A DNA stretch of 64,000 nucleotides from Umbilicaria muhlenbergii. Lineage: Eukaryota; Ascomycota; Lecanoromycetes; Umbilicariales; Umbilicariaceae. Of the stretch, positions 24,447 to 35,751 are shown piece after piece. Under the pieces are notes generated by a model that was not told the origin of the DNA, searched no databases, and saw only the letters and a program-made list of their open reading frames with translations. A program made the translations under genes and the position numbers. How positions within the stretch are numbered: position 1 is the stretch's first letter; each line of letters opens with the position of its first letter. Location: contig KK106984.1 of the NCBI GenBank assembly GCA_000611775.1, positions 2,452,580 through 2,516,579 on the forward strand. The letters run 5' to 3'.

Positions 24447-25284
24447 GTTGAGATGCAGAGATAGCAGACAACGGGGCGTCGAGACTTTTCAAGGCGTTGG
24501 CACAAGGCCTTCGTCTCAGGCTCGCGCAAAAGGTGCGAAGCATGAAGCAGCAGATGACCACCATTAAGACATGCTAGCGCGACGCTTAGGGCTTTGTCGG
24601 ATGACTGAATTGATGGATACATGTACCTTACCACGCTTACCTCACCGCCATTAGTTCGGAAGTAACCACCAAGTAAACCAACCAAGAAGCAGAAGACACG
24701 CATCAATCAGACGTATACAGAAGGTCTTGGAGAAAGATATCCAGAATTGAGGAGCGTAGCATCTTGTGTTCGGAAGTCGCATCCCACGCTCCGTGATCCT
24801 TATCAAGTGCAGGTGTGAAGTCGGAGACGGAGCCCTCTAGAAAGACTTCTGCGTCTCGACCCATCAAAGCTATAGCCATTCAACAGATACTGAAGAAAGA
24901 AAAGAGTTTCCTTCCAAGGACAAATTTACCACATTACCACAATGCGGGCTAAGGAGGCCGAACAGCTAGGCGTAAAGTAGGTTCAGCAATTCTAGGCTAC
25001 TTCGAGACCCCTTCGGTGATATAACAAAGGGAAGACACGGATCAATCCCATGCATGAATATGGCAGGTTTCTATGAGTAGATTGTACAGAGAAAACCGTG
25101 TTCCACAGACCATCTCCCTTGGAGTAGTGGCAGTAGTAATTCTTGGGGTCCTCTGCCGACCTCGGAGCGGCCTCTCGGGACGTTCTTTGCGTCTCTGAGG
25201 ATTGCCAACTCGCCATCCGCTCAACCCCTACAAGTTGCCCTACTGAAGACGTAGCGACTAAAGAGGATACCAGTGTTCTACGTC
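24447..25284. other. Divergent intergenic region
   Basis: Lies between the start of the unrecognised minus-strand gene and the aminopeptidase start. I found no supported gene or RNA. It presumably contains both promoters. Confidence 0.45.
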
Positions 25285-27017
25285 ATGAGGGGCGGCGTCC
25301 CTCCTCGAGGCCATTTTAATCCTCAAATTCCAGACGACTATAAGATTGTACTTACCGGCTCTGGCGTCAACAAATATCCTGGCAAGCAGTGACCGCAACG
25401 GGACTCTAACCTGCACACACTGACAATGTAGGCAGCTAAGCAACACGTGCTAGCTGTTGTTCACCATCTCGGTGTATCGGAGGGTCTAATATATCTGCCG
25501 GGCAAGCCGACTGTTTACTTGGAGGACTCCGATCAGACAATACCGTTTCGTCAACGGCGTTATTTCTTCTACTTGAGTGGCGTGAACGAAAGCGATGCTC
25601 ACATAACCTATGATATCAAAAGCGACCACCTCACTTTGTACCTGCAGCCCGTCGATCCACGAAAGGTCATCTGGTTTGGTAGGGGATCAACAGTTGAGGA
25701 AGCGGAGAACAAGTGAGCCATGAGTTTCGACTAACCCACTTATATTGACATCTGGGGTAGGTATGACGCTGATTCTGTGCGTCTCTCGACGTTCTTGATT
25801 GACGATATTTCCCGCTGGGTCCTCCACAACTCCCAAAAAACAATCTACGCTCTCCACGAGGACCAAACACCAGATGACTGTTCGTCCACGATTCCTGCAT
25901 CCACATTCGATACCCAAGCTCTTCTATCTGCTTTAAATGCCTCTCGTTGCATCAAGTCCCCTCATGAAATCTCACTGATTCGTCATGCCGTGGATCTCTC
26001 TTCCGTTGCGTATCGTGGGGTGCTCCACCACATTACCTGTCTCCGAAACGAAGCCCAGATCCATGCACTTTTCGTCGATATCTGTATAGCCCATGGCGCC
26101 AAACATCAAGGTTATGCGCCCATAGTTGCGTCAGGGACTCATGCTTCCACTCTCCACTATACAAAGAATGATGAACCGCTGAAGGGGAGGGGACTGGTCT
26201 GCATGGACGCAGGCTCTGAGTGGGAAAACTACTCTAGTGATATAACTAGGACTTTTCCGATAAGCGCAAAGGGCTGGGTGAGCAAGGAAAGCGAGAAGAT
26301 TTACGCCATTGTTGAAGAGATGCAAGAGCGCTGCATTAAGGAACTAAAGCCCGGAGTGAGATATTTGGACTTGCACCTGCTTGCCCATCGAATTGCCGTC
26401 GAGGGCCTAATGCGACTTGGGATACTACACCAGAACGACGTCGAGGAAGTAATCAAGGAAGGCGCTAGCCAACCGTTCTTCCCTCACGGATTAGGGCATC
26501 ACATAGGCTTAGAAGTACACGATGTCAGTGAAAAATACATCCTGGGACTTACGGAGGCACGGCAAGACATCGACGATTTCAGTCAATATGGAGAAATACT
26601 CGGTGGCCTGCAAGGCGAAGAGGGAATAGCGGGTTATAAGATGCCCTGCACAGTAGGAAGTTCACTCCTTGCCCCGAACATGGTACTCACGGTCGAGCCC
26701 GGCATTTACTTCTCCAAGTACGCTTTGGACAAGATCTACTTGCCCAACCCTCAGATTGCAAAATATATCAACCAGGAGGTCCTTCAGCGGTACATGCATG
26801 TTGGTGGCGTGAGGATAGAAGGTAAGAGGAGACAAGCTTGCTTGATTGTCTACAGGTGTAGCTGACGCAGTGGAAATCAGACGATATACTAATCACCGAA
26901 GATGGCTACGAGAATCTAACGACGGCCCCGAAGGGCAAGGAGATGCTACGTATAATCAGGGAGGGTGCGAATTGTGAACACGGCGCTGATTGCAGGTTTA
27001 TGTTAGATACCCTATGA
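25285..27017 (+). CDS. pepP: Xaa-Pro aminopeptidase (aminopeptidase P / prolidase family, M24B)
   Basis: Exons 25285-25381, 25436-25712, 25761-26821 and 26881-27017 code about 523 residues. The N-terminal domain contains [15 protein letters not shown], typical of the AMP_N domain. The pita-bread catalytic domain shows the five metal ligands: Asp in [10 protein letters not shown], Asp in SSDITRTFP, His in [14 protein letters not shown], Glu in LTVEPGIYF and Glu in HVGGVRIED. The enzyme removes an N-terminal residue preceding proline, using two metal ions. The first intron (25382-25435) appears to use a GC donor (CCTG^GCAAGC): joining NKYP to AKQHV restores the family motif KYPAKxH just before the AMP_N core. 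ATG 25285 is the first in-frame start of that exon. No signal peptide is evident. Confidence 0.9.
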
Positions 27018-27234
27018 TAGTCATCAGATGACGAATAAATACTTGGAATCATGCTACGGTAGGTACAGGGTTACAATAACTGTCCTTTCAAAGACGGTGA
27101 AGTTTAAGTAGACCCCTGGCAACAGCTGAACGGCGAGAGAGAGATCCACCGCCAGGGGTAGGGTCAACATGATTGGCAGATCTAAATGGGGCCCCTTTTG
27201 CACAAATCAAGAGCCACAAGAGAGTCAGGCAATA

Positions 27235-27852
27235 TCATGCTAGAAGCCACTGAGCTCTATCATCTGCACTTTCAGAGTTTACGAAAGTCGCAACTTTCTG
27301 CTCTAGGAACTCCTCGAGCGTCTCTATGATGACGCTGTGGTCTTGATCTTGCTCGAGTCCGCTGACTACAATCACCGCCACTACTCCCTCAACGTCCCTG
27401 ACTCGGACGGGTACTCCGCCTCCGTGTATGGCGTACTCCCCAGCCTTAGCGCCCAAGGCATACTTCTCGGCGAATTTGGACTCGTTTCCCTGAAACTTAT
27501 TATGCATATACCAGGTGGACACCCCCCACCGTAGCACCGTCTTCTTCTTTCGAGACACCCAAATGTCATTGTCTGGAGTAATCCCAGGGTGAGAGCAAGC
27601 ATGGAATAGGAGCTGGTTCGAGTTGGCGAGAGAGATATTTATTACGACGGGAGCGGCGGTGACAGCTCTCAATCGGTTGCGGAGCTGCGTACCCAACGCC
27701 CAGGCGGTGTCCGCGGTGAAGGAGCGGAGAGTAAGGGAGCGTTCGAGCTCCTCGATTGCGGCGAGCTGACATGGCGCGCGTCAGTTAGGGATGGAAGGAT
27801 TTGGGAGAGGGTCTCACACATCGCGAGGCGGATCACGGAAGGATTTAGCCAT
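27235..27852 (-). CDS. UPF0303 / DUF336 (HbpS-like) protein
   Basis: Exons 27852-27820 and 27765-27235 on the minus strand give 187 residues; the 54-nt intron follows MAKSFRDPPRD. The core has the family features: an N-terminal helix (LTLRSFTADTAWALG), a middle strand region (PVVINISLANSNQLLFHAC), the W-K-x(n)-F helix region around WYMHNKF, and GEYAIHGGGVPVRVRDVEGVVAVIVVSGL. Bacterial relatives bind haem or cobalamin cofactors; the fungal role is unknown. The first exon is short and its acceptor (TCAG at 27766) was chosen to keep frame with AAIEELERSLTL, as in homologues. It ends about 220 bp from the converging aminopeptidase gene. Confidence 0.82.
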
Positions 27853-28490
27853 ATTCGTCGGGTAAAGGATCTAATGGTGGCTCAGTATCCTGTCAATAGT
27901 CGGCTTCAAGTGATACAGTCCGGATGTAGACTGTGGTATGTTGTTGTCAAAACGGTGGTCATGATTGAGCCGGGGTGACGCCATTCCATTTGCATATGGC
28001 GTAAGGTAAGGTTTCGGACTGCAGGCCCAGCACCGAAGGGAGTGACAGGTCAGCCTTCCGAGTGAAATGGACTGATGAGGCCGTTGAGCCCTCAGGAGCA
28101 GACCACCAAGTGAAAGTCGTGCTGAAGAAAGTTAAGGATGTCAGTGGTGCAGTGGTGCACTTGGTCCTCTTCAAACGTGCTCCGTCTGTTTAGATAAATT
28201 GCAGTGCCCCGGGCGGAAGACTGGCACTTCATGGAGGGAATAATGGTACGCTTGGCCGATGCACTATATCGCTTCAAGGCCTTAGCATAGGGAGATCATC
28301 TCTATCCTTCAAGGATAGTCACATGGAGGCTTGAGGCTTGATGATCCTCTGACGAACAACCCTGCACTACGACCGCCCACCCCTCCCCCTCCACCGACCC
28401 GAAACAACCTGACAGCATCTTCAGGTCCCGATGGCACACGGGGCAATAAAGTCTTCTCGACCCCGCGTACCAACTTGATTTGCCCTTACC
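27853..28490. promoter_or_regulatory. Divergent spacer UPF0303 / ALO1
   Basis: 640 bp between two divergent starts. A pyrimidine-rich stretch (28377-28399) precedes the ALO1 ATG by about 90 bp, common in fungal promoters. No named site was identified. Confidence 0.4.
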
Positions 28491-30164
28491 ATGGGTGTGA
28501 AAACGAATCCTCTTGTGGAGCGGGAGCTGTCCAGAGCAGATCCCGCCGTCCCATTCCGCGCCTCGACCTCCCGAACTCACCATACCTGGGCCCGGACTTT
28601 CCACTGCCGACCAGAGCTCTACGTTTGCCCCGAATCGATTGAAGAGATCGAGAAAGTCATCACTCTTGCGCGAAGATGTCGCCGACGCCTTGTTACTGTT
28701 GGCTGTGGCCACTCTCCCTCCGACATCACCTGCACTTCTTCCTGGATCGTCAATCTAGAGCGATACAACAAGATACTGTCGGTAGACAAAGAGTCGAGGA
28801 CGGTGGTAATGCAGTCTGGGATATACCTGCATGACTTCAACCTCAAGCTTAAGGAATATGGCTTGACGATGCCGAACTTAGGCAGTATCGATCACCAATC
28901 CATCGCTGGGGCAATCGGGACTGGAACGCACGGAAGTTCAACGAGGCATGGCACTCTATCCCAGTCAGTACTCGCACTGAAAATAATGCTGGCGAATGGT
29001 CGGACGATTTCGTGTTCCAAAGACCAGAACAAGGATCTCTTTCGCGCGGCACTCCTCAGCCTAGGGGCATTGGGGATAGTTGTAGAGGTCACCTTCCAGG
29101 CTGTCCCTTTTTTCAACATCGAATGGCATCAAAGTCTACATCCACTAGAGGAAATACTGAACGATTTCGAAACGGATCTTTGGACCCAAAACGAGTTTAC
29201 ACGGGTTTGGTGGATGCCTTACCAAAAGCGGGTCATCAAGTGGGTAGCAAACAAAACAGATCGGCCACAGCAGCCCCAGGTGAAAAGCTGGTTGGGAGGG
29301 GTCATTGGATTTCATACATATCACACCCTCCTTTACATTGCGCAATGGATACCCAGTCTATGCCCATGGCTCGAAAGGTTCGTTATCAACGTCCAGTACG
29401 GGTTCTCCGAGGACGGTAATGGCGGTACGGCGGTCGAAGAAGGTCGGACCGGTCTCTTGATGAATTGTCTTTATTCGCAATTCGTCAATGAATGGGCTAT
29501 CCCCATCTCAAAAGGGCCGGAAGCAATCAGACGTCTCTCGGCCTGGCTCAATTGGGACCAGGAAGCTTCGGGTATTCCATTCGATCCCAAAGGGTTGTAT
29601 GTGCATGCACCCATTGAAGTTCGTGTCAGCGACACCACGAGCACAATACCGCGCCCATTCCTCGACAACACGATGCCTGATAGTACGACACTGTATCTCA
29701 ATGCCACCCTGTACCGACCGTATAATCAGGATCCTCCCTGTCGGAAACGCTATTACGAGGCGTTTGAATGGCTAATGAAAGAAATGGGCGGGCGGCCTCA
29801 CTGGGCCAAGAACTTTGATACCGTCACTCGGGAAGAGTTCCACGACATGTACCCTGAGATGAGCGATTGGGTACGAATACGGAACGAGGTCGATCCGGAA
29901 GGAATGTTTGTGGGCGACTGGCACCGTCGACACTTACTTCCAGAAGATGGCGAAATGTCGGTACTCCCACTGGAGGAGAGAGAGGTCAGAAGGGAGAAGG
30001 CCTTAGGTGGCGGCCAGAATTGGACAGGCGAGATAATGGGCAGATCATTGAGCCCGCAGAGCAGCGAAGAAAGCTTCGACCTGATGCAGGGGGTCGAGGC
30101 AGAGAGGAGTGTATTTTTCCCCCGATCTGAGTGTCTAACAGACGACGAAGACGCCAAGGCATAG
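28491..30164 (+). CDS. ALO1: D-arabinono-1,4-lactone oxidase
   Basis: An uninterrupted 557-residue frame in an otherwise intron-rich window. The start context is ACCATGG. The N-terminal FAD-binding (PCMH) domain has VTVGCGHSPSD near residues 68-78; the His of this motif carries the covalent flavin in yeast Alo1. Further conserved parts are GSIDHQSIAGAIGTGTHGSS, the ALO C-terminal domain, and HWAKNFDT near the end. The enzyme oxidises D-arabinono-1,4-lactone to D-erythroascorbate with O2 in mitochondria, the last step of erythroascorbate synthesis. The protein is about 30 residues longer than the yeast one, mainly in a Ser/Glu-rich C-terminal tail. Confidence 0.94.
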   Translation: MGVKTNPLVERELSRADPAVPFRASTSRTHHTWARTFHCRPELYVCPESIEEIEKVITLARRCRRRLVTVGCGHSPSDITCTSSWIVNLERYNKILSVDKESRTVVMQSGIYLHDFNLKLKEYGLTMPNLGSIDHQSIAGAIGTGTHGSSTRHGTLSQSVLALKIMLANGRTISCSKDQNKDLFRAALLSLGALGIVVEVTFQAVPFFNIEWHQSLHPLEEILNDFETDLWTQNEFTRVWWMPYQKRVIKWVANKTDRPQQPQVKSWLGGVIGFHTYHTLLYIAQWIPSLCPWLERFVINVQYGFSEDGNGGTAVEEGRTGLLMNCLYSQFVNEWAIPISKGPEAIRRLSAWLNWDQEASGIPFDPKGLYVHAPIEVRVSDTTSTIPRPFLDNTMPDSTTLYLNATLYRPYNQDPPCRKRYYEAFEWLMKEMGGRPHWAKNFDTVTREEFHDMYPEMSDWVRIRNEVDPEGMFVGDWHRRHLLPEDGEMSVLPLEEREVRREKALGGGQNWTGEIMGRSLSPQSSEESFDLMQGVEAERSVFFPRSECLTDDEDAKA

Positions 30165-30585
30165 CGGCATCAGATCTGCCTCATATTAAGAAGGTAGAGG
30201 ATCTATTGTGATGGCGCATTGTGGCGTCGAAGCTCTAAACGGAAATGTCTTCGGGCATCAATGGTTCGCATTGTGACTGGCATTGTTCCCAGATGCTCCC
30301 GACTTTGGCGGTTTTGGCCACTAAGTTCTCGGAAGTGATGTTCGTAAAATGTGCCTGTTTTTCACCATACCGTGGATGTGGCAGGGGTCTAATCAAGGTG
30401 CGACATCACATGGTCCATCCAAAGCATCACATCATCCGAGTCACCAATCAGCCTGCTATCACATACAACCGGGAATCAAAGCGCTGGCTTGTTTGTCTCA
30501 ACATGATTACTCGATGTGTTCGAAAACCGGGTCGCGCTGCTTGATTGCGCGAACATGTCGCCACCCATTTTGACCTTGCTTGTTG
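30165..30585. other. Intergenic: ALO1 3' flank
   Basis: No coding frame supported. One GAGTCA element (reverse of TGACTC) lies near 30438-30445, an outlier of the cluster described downstream. Confidence 0.45.
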
Positions 30586-30775
30586 TGACTCTGCAGTGAC
30601 TCAAGCAATGAATGTGACGAACATGACTCGGACGTGCTTCCTCAATGAATCACACAGAAAAATTTATCGCTTTGAACTTGTTCTGTTTCGGAGTCTTTCC
30701 TTGTCTCGTGCGATTGCCAATATGACTCATCATGTGACTCACCAAGCCCCTACAACACCTTGATAAGATATATAA
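30586..30775 (+). promoter_or_regulatory. Probable promoter with clustered TGACTC(A) bZIP sites and TATA box
   Basis: TGACTCA, the Gcn4/CpcA and AP-1-type core, occurs at 30597-30603, 30723-30729 and 30735-30741; TGACTC occurs at 30586-30591 and 30624-30629. A GATA-type TGATAAG is at 30761-30767 and a consensus TATATAA at 30769-30775, about 110 bp before ATG 30886. All five elements are in the same orientation. Chance expectation for a 7-mer in 200 bp is far below three. Which regulator binds is inference. Confidence 0.65.
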
Positions 30776-30885
30776 CCCAGCATCAGTACGCACTGGATTC
30801 GAGCCTGCTCCATCGCGAACACCACCGATCTCACAGTCTCTACAAGTCACTATTCCAAACCACTTTTATTCTGCCTCTAGTGAGC

Positions 30886-31260
30886 ATGAGCCGCCACAAC
30901 CGGCGACGTAAACGGGGCGGCCACAAAGCCTCGGTTCAAGCCTATACTCAACCCGAACCCTCGTTTACTATTTCCCCTACGACTGAGTCGCAATTCCGGT
31001 CTGATCTCAGATCGCACATGTTACCCTCTCGGCCGCCCAACTCGCGACAGCTCAGTAACGATCTTACAGCTCGTCACTGGCACAACCGGTTCATCGCATG
31101 GAAAGCTCGCGAAAGACGACAGAAAGAAGAGGAAAAGAAGCTAGATGAGGAGCGGAAGAGAATCTTCGGCGGCGAAGGCGATGAAAGCGATGAGGACGGC
31201 TGGTTATGTGGGCTTATGATGGAGGTATTCGACGGCTTGGATTACATGGTCGACGCCTAG
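30886..31260 (+). CDS. Hypothetical 124-residue basic/acidic protein
   Basis: A single-exon frame begins MSRHNRRRKRGGHKASVQ. The N-terminus is Arg/Lys-rich, the middle Ser/Pro-rich. It is followed by a charged helix (WHNRFIAWKARERRQKEEEK onward), then a short acidic patch (GDESDEDGW) and a hydrophobic end (LCGLMMEVFDGLDYMVDA). No family was recognised. A TATA box and TGACTCA cluster directly upstream argue that it is a real gene transcribed on the plus strand. It could be a small nuclear or stress-induced protein, but nothing in the sequence proves that. Confidence 0.62.
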   Translation: MSRHNRRRKRGGHKASVQAYTQPEPSFTISPTTESQFRSDLRSHMLPSRPPNSRQLSNDLTARHWHNRFIAWKARERRQKEEEKKLDEERKRIFGGEGDESDEDGWLCGLMMEVFDGLDYMVDA

Positions 31261-32666
31261 CGTGACACAGTCTCGGAGCATATCCAGTTGGTTCTGAGCT
31301 GGCGCAATCGTGTACGAAGGCGGAATCGAATCCTACAATCGCATGTATGGTGCAGCGCATCAATACATAAACAGATACATATCGAGAACTATACACACCA
31401 TCCCACTCCAGCACACCCGCTCCACCAACCAGACGCGTGGGATCCACATACTAAAGACCCGACTCGAAGCAATTCAGCCTTCCAGTGGATGCCTCCAGCT
31501 CGGCCGAAAGGCCGCCGAGTGGATGAGTACCTGAGGAAAGGCTCGAATGGTTCACTACGTCTTACGTCCCTAGGACTCTGGTCTCGATCGCACGCCGGGG
31601 AGGGTGATCAGAAAATGTTTGGAAGAATAAAATTGGTGTCGAGAGGCGGTTGTGTGCTCGCATGGCCCTGGGAGGGCAATGTTGGAGCTCGCTGCCTTGG
31701 TGGAACGGGGAGAAGCGGTGGGGCGTGCACATTGATGGGGGACTGGGGTGTGGTGGAAGGGGTGGTTGTGTATCTGTTCTGCAGGAATAGTTCTCGTACA
31801 TGTATTGGGAGAGTATTTTACTTGAATATTGATATCTGTATCCTCACTCTAGCCTTGCCAGCCCAGTCTTTGTCTTTGCAGAATCACCTTAGCCTTCACA
31901 CCGTGAGCCTTTGGGACTTACGACGTAGTACGAGGTATATCAAGCAAGCCGTCAGCACCGGGAATGTTCATCAACGATGTCATTACGGCGTTCAGAAGAG
32001 TTCTAGGGGTCAACGTGTTCCTCATTCGTTGAATCTATGCTCTCAGATCTTCGCTGGCCGCCCACGGTGCAAGCTACCACCAACCCAGACCGAACCTGCC
32101 CGAAAACTTTGCTAAGCGGACCCACAGTGCAAAGGCAGAACAAGAGGAAGCAGAAGATCGAGAGAAAAGTTCATAGGCAACTTCCGAAGCCGCCATCGAA
32201 TGGTGAGGTTACATAAATTGGGGCATACATGACTTGGGGACATCGAGGCATTACCCGTGAGCGGAAAAACCCGTGGAAATGCTGGAGCGTTATCGGGAGG
32301 ATGGTGCCGACGTAATGGTGCCGTCTAATCTAGGTGCTAGAAGTGCTATATATACAGTTGGCCTTACGGGTCGTAGGTGGGGGTATTTGGTGCTAGGGTG
32401 CTGGTGAGCGAGAAGCTGGTGATCTGCTGCGGTGCTGTTGGGGTACGTGGGCGATATCGGGATCGGATCGGGTCGGGGGTTGTGGGTCTTGCTTAAGCTA
32501 GAGATGGTCTCTGAAAGCTCGGGCAGCGCCAATCGAGTTCCCGCCACCGAAGTGGCAGCAGGGTAACGGCGTCGAGGCGGTTTCCCAGGATGGATGAGGC
32601 TAGTCCATGCGCGGGCCATATCCTCAGCCCGCTGCGTGGAGACAGGAGCAGTGAACTTGACCGTCA
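31261..32666. other. Long intergenic region without a supported gene
   Basis: 1.4 kb between the 124-residue gene and the 3' end of KAP95. Long open frames exist on both strands (for example 31288-32115 plus and 32290-32670 minus) but lack ATG starts, domains or natural protein composition. No RNA gene recognised. Confidence 0.45.
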
Positions 32667-35600
32667 TCAAGACATTTGCACTCCTTGTGCGTTAGAGGTC
32701 TGACGCTTGACTTGCTCGCGCGCCCAGCGAGCCGTGTCAGTTGTACGGGCCTGGAAGTCGCGATTTGACCGTGTCTCTTTGATCAATAGCGTGATCCATT
32801 CGCTACGGTAGTGGTCAACATATTCACCTTGTGGAAAGGCATCTGCTAGATCACTATCGTACGGTCAGTCGATGATATGTATACTGGATGTATCAAAGCA
32901 CGAACCCAATGACTCCCATGGCGGAGCGCAAAAGCGCTTCGCTGCGATTCTGGTCTTGCGCTACGATCCTCAAGAGATGGAAGATTGATTCGACATAGGG
33001 AGCCAACAATGGAGCTGAAGACGGTTAGTGGAATCTCGTCTCTGAGAGCGGGCGCTTACTTTTGCCTTGCTTCAACGCAATGATGATTCCTCCCCACGCA
33101 TCCATGATACCTTCTCTCAATGAAACGACGTAATCGAGCATATCGTATGCTCCATCAGGACCCATGGTCACATTAGCTGCTTGTTGTAGCACTTGGCCAA
33201 CAACAGACAGGTAGGTTTCGAAGTGCGGCCCAATCGCTTGAGCGATGTCTCCAAAGCATTGCAGTATCGCCGGCTTGAATTGGTTGCTCAGAGATGTACT
33301 CTGCCCCGTGTCAGTCATATATACAGCGAGAAGCAGATATGGTAGCTTGCCCTCAGATTGTTGAGTAGATAATTCATGAAAGAGTCGCAATATGGTTGCG
33401 ACTTCTCCCCTAGGGAGCGTGTAATATCGCTGACCAGCCCAATAGCCATAGCGCATAGACCAGGTTCTTCTTGATTACCGAGTGCATTATACAAATAATG
33501 TACGAATGACTCCATATACTTAACAAAGTCCTCTTCTAATGCGTTCGCAAGACCACCCACGGCAGCAAATACTGTATCTGGTACACTCGATTTGGGACCT
33601 ACAGTGTTCAGGACTCGCAGGAGAACATGCATAATCCGATCGGCTTGAGGCTTGATTTCCGCTTCCAACCGTTGGATGATGGCCTTTTAGAAGTCAGTGA
33701 CTGGCAGAGGTCTTCAATGACAAGCGTTTAACTTACGAGTAGGACACTTATCAGGCTGGTCTGGACTTCTTCAAGAGTTATACGGTCTTCGACGCTTACG
33801 ATCTGCTGTTGCATTGGGAGTGTGTTCTCTAGACGTTGGATTATGACGTCGGATAATTTTGCAATAATGTGTAGAGTATCGTTGGCGGCATTTGTGACAA
33901 ACGCATTGAGTACTTCATAAGCCGCCATTCGAAGTTGATTGTCGGCTTCAGCTCTGTGTGACTGGTCAGTTTTGCCTCGTCTCTGGAAGTGGCAAGAAGA
34001 TTTCTGGCTGGCTTACCTTTCTGTAACTGCAAGAAGATGGGTTACACTGTCCTGGAAATGGGCTGATATGGGGTTTTCTTGGCACCCAGGCTCACCAGCA
34101 AACCTGTCTGCAAGATTCATCAACGCCCAGCAGCAGGAAGCTGCCATCTTTGGGTTGCTCGACAGACCAGCAAATAGCGCCGCTATCAGTGGGGGCAGAT
34201 GGACTTGCGGGTCGATAGAATCCGAGACGTTCTCGCAGATACGGCCCAATGCATAAGCAGCAGAGTCTTTGACCTGAACCACGCTGTCGTCCATCATGCC
34301 GATGAGGACGGGAAGGGCTTGCTTGATGAGAGGGTCGAGCATCTTCTCATCGGGACCTTCCATGATGGCTCCAAATGCAGACACTGCAGCGTCTCGGTGA
34401 TGCCAGTCTGCGTGCCGCAGATTTTGTTCCACAAAGGCTAGTACTAACGGAATAAGCTCTCCGCCCACAGCTTGAGCGTAGAGGCATAAGCATTGATATG
34501 CAGCCCTGGAGATGTTGTAATCATCGTCGCCAGCGTCTTCGTCCTGTCGAGTCAGGAGGTCGAGAAGTACCGGTACCACTTCGCGCGCCGCAACGCGAGC
34601 GAAATTGAAGTACGGCCGCATCTCCGAAGAGCCCTCTGACTGTGCCTAGTAGCTTCGTCAGTATAATTCTTTGCGGCTCTTGCCCAGAGTGACCCACTAA
34701 GGCGTTGTCGTCCTCAATGGCAATTTCTTCTTCGCACACGGTACACCAGAACTCCACCGCAAGCTTCGCAACATCTTCCTCTTCGTTCTTCATGCCCATG
34801 ACCGTAAGCCCAAAAAGAGCCTTTTCCATATAGAACCTCATCTTGTCGTAATAGAGGCCCATGATCCTATTCAGGCAACCATATGCACCGGCCTCAATGC
34901 GGTTATCGCCGGATTGGGTAGCTTCGCAAATGACCTGCATAATGTAGTTTCGCTCTCCCTCGTTGTCAAAGTTGGTTCTCACAAATTCCAGTGAGTCTCC
35001 CAATGCTGTAATAGCTGCGTTCCGCACATCCATATTCGGCTCCTCCTTTCGCGCTCCTTGTACGACCGCCGTCAAGATTGCATTCGAGTGCTGTGTGAGG
35101 CTGTCTCGTAGATCCCCATCCTCGGTTTCGCAGATATAGCCTATGGTTGCAAGAGATGCCTGTTTCAGGTGATCTGCGCCTTCACCAACGTTCGCCACCA
35201 ATGCTGTCATTAGCTCTGGCCACTCATTTCTCGGTATCTCGATTGCTGCGATCGATGCGATAAATTGTGCCGCTGACTGCCCTGCTCTCGCATCTTTTGA
35301 AGCAAGTGTCTTCAAAGCAAGCTCCTTGACGGATTTCTTGACGTTGGGGTCGACCTGCTGGATCCATCGCTCCTGTACTTCTCGTAGCCGTGCATACTCG
35401 CGGGCCGAGAAGGCGTTTTTCAAGGCAATCCCGGCCGCTGTACGGATATGAGGCTGTGCTTGTTCATTCGCAAGTTCTTGTGCGAGTGTAGTAAGGTATC
35501 CGGGCTACATCTCGTTGTCAGCATTGGGCCCGCTGGGGGGAGAGGAGCTCCGCCATCTGCGCCCCTGAAGTCGACGATTCTTACAAAGTCTACTTCTGCC

Positions 35601-35751
35601 GCCTGTGAGAGCTGCTGCTCCGCGTTCTGACGCGTTGACGCATCTAAGCAACAATTTCAGTTTCGTGCCCTTTCATATCTCGCAATCCATCTGCCTTGCA
35701 TGAGAACCAACCTGGAGAGAGCGTGCTCTCAAGCACCTGGTTCACATTCAT
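32667..35751 (-). CDS. KAP95: Importin beta-1 (karyopherin Kap95)
   Basis: Nine exons on the minus strand: 35751-35712, 35643-35585, 35504-34698, 34645-34017, 33953-33737, 33683-33351, 33300-33060, 33014-32906 and 32853-32667, for 873 residues. The start MNVNQVLESTLSPDASTRQNAEQQL is the importin-beta N-terminus, and HEAT repeats fill the rest (for example NEWPELMTALVANVGEGADH, and GDAAVSAFGAIMEG-like units read as RDAAVSAFGAIMEGPDEKM). The yeast protein has 861 residues. Kap95 carries importin-alpha/NLS cargo through the nuclear pore and releases it on Ran-GTP. Intron 33301-33350 is best read as GC-AG (GAGG^GCAAGC), giving LLNNLR-STSLSNQFKPAILQCFGD without interruption. APC4 lies upstream in the same direction, 840 bp away. 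Confidence 0.94.

Noticed and set aside
30780-30830. tRNA-like word GGATTCGAGCCTGC
   Set aside because: It falls in the leader of the 124-residue gene, without an A-box or cloverleaf.
31288-32115. 275-codon plus-strand open frame in the gap before KAP95
   Set aside because: It begins with a GTG, has unnatural composition (many His, Arg and Cys, few acidic residues), and has no domain or splice context.
32290-32670. 126-codon minus-strand open frame overlapping the end of KAP95
   Set aside because: Its ATG overlaps the KAP95 stop codon; Pro/Thr/His-rich without recognisable features, most likely KAP95 3' UTR.
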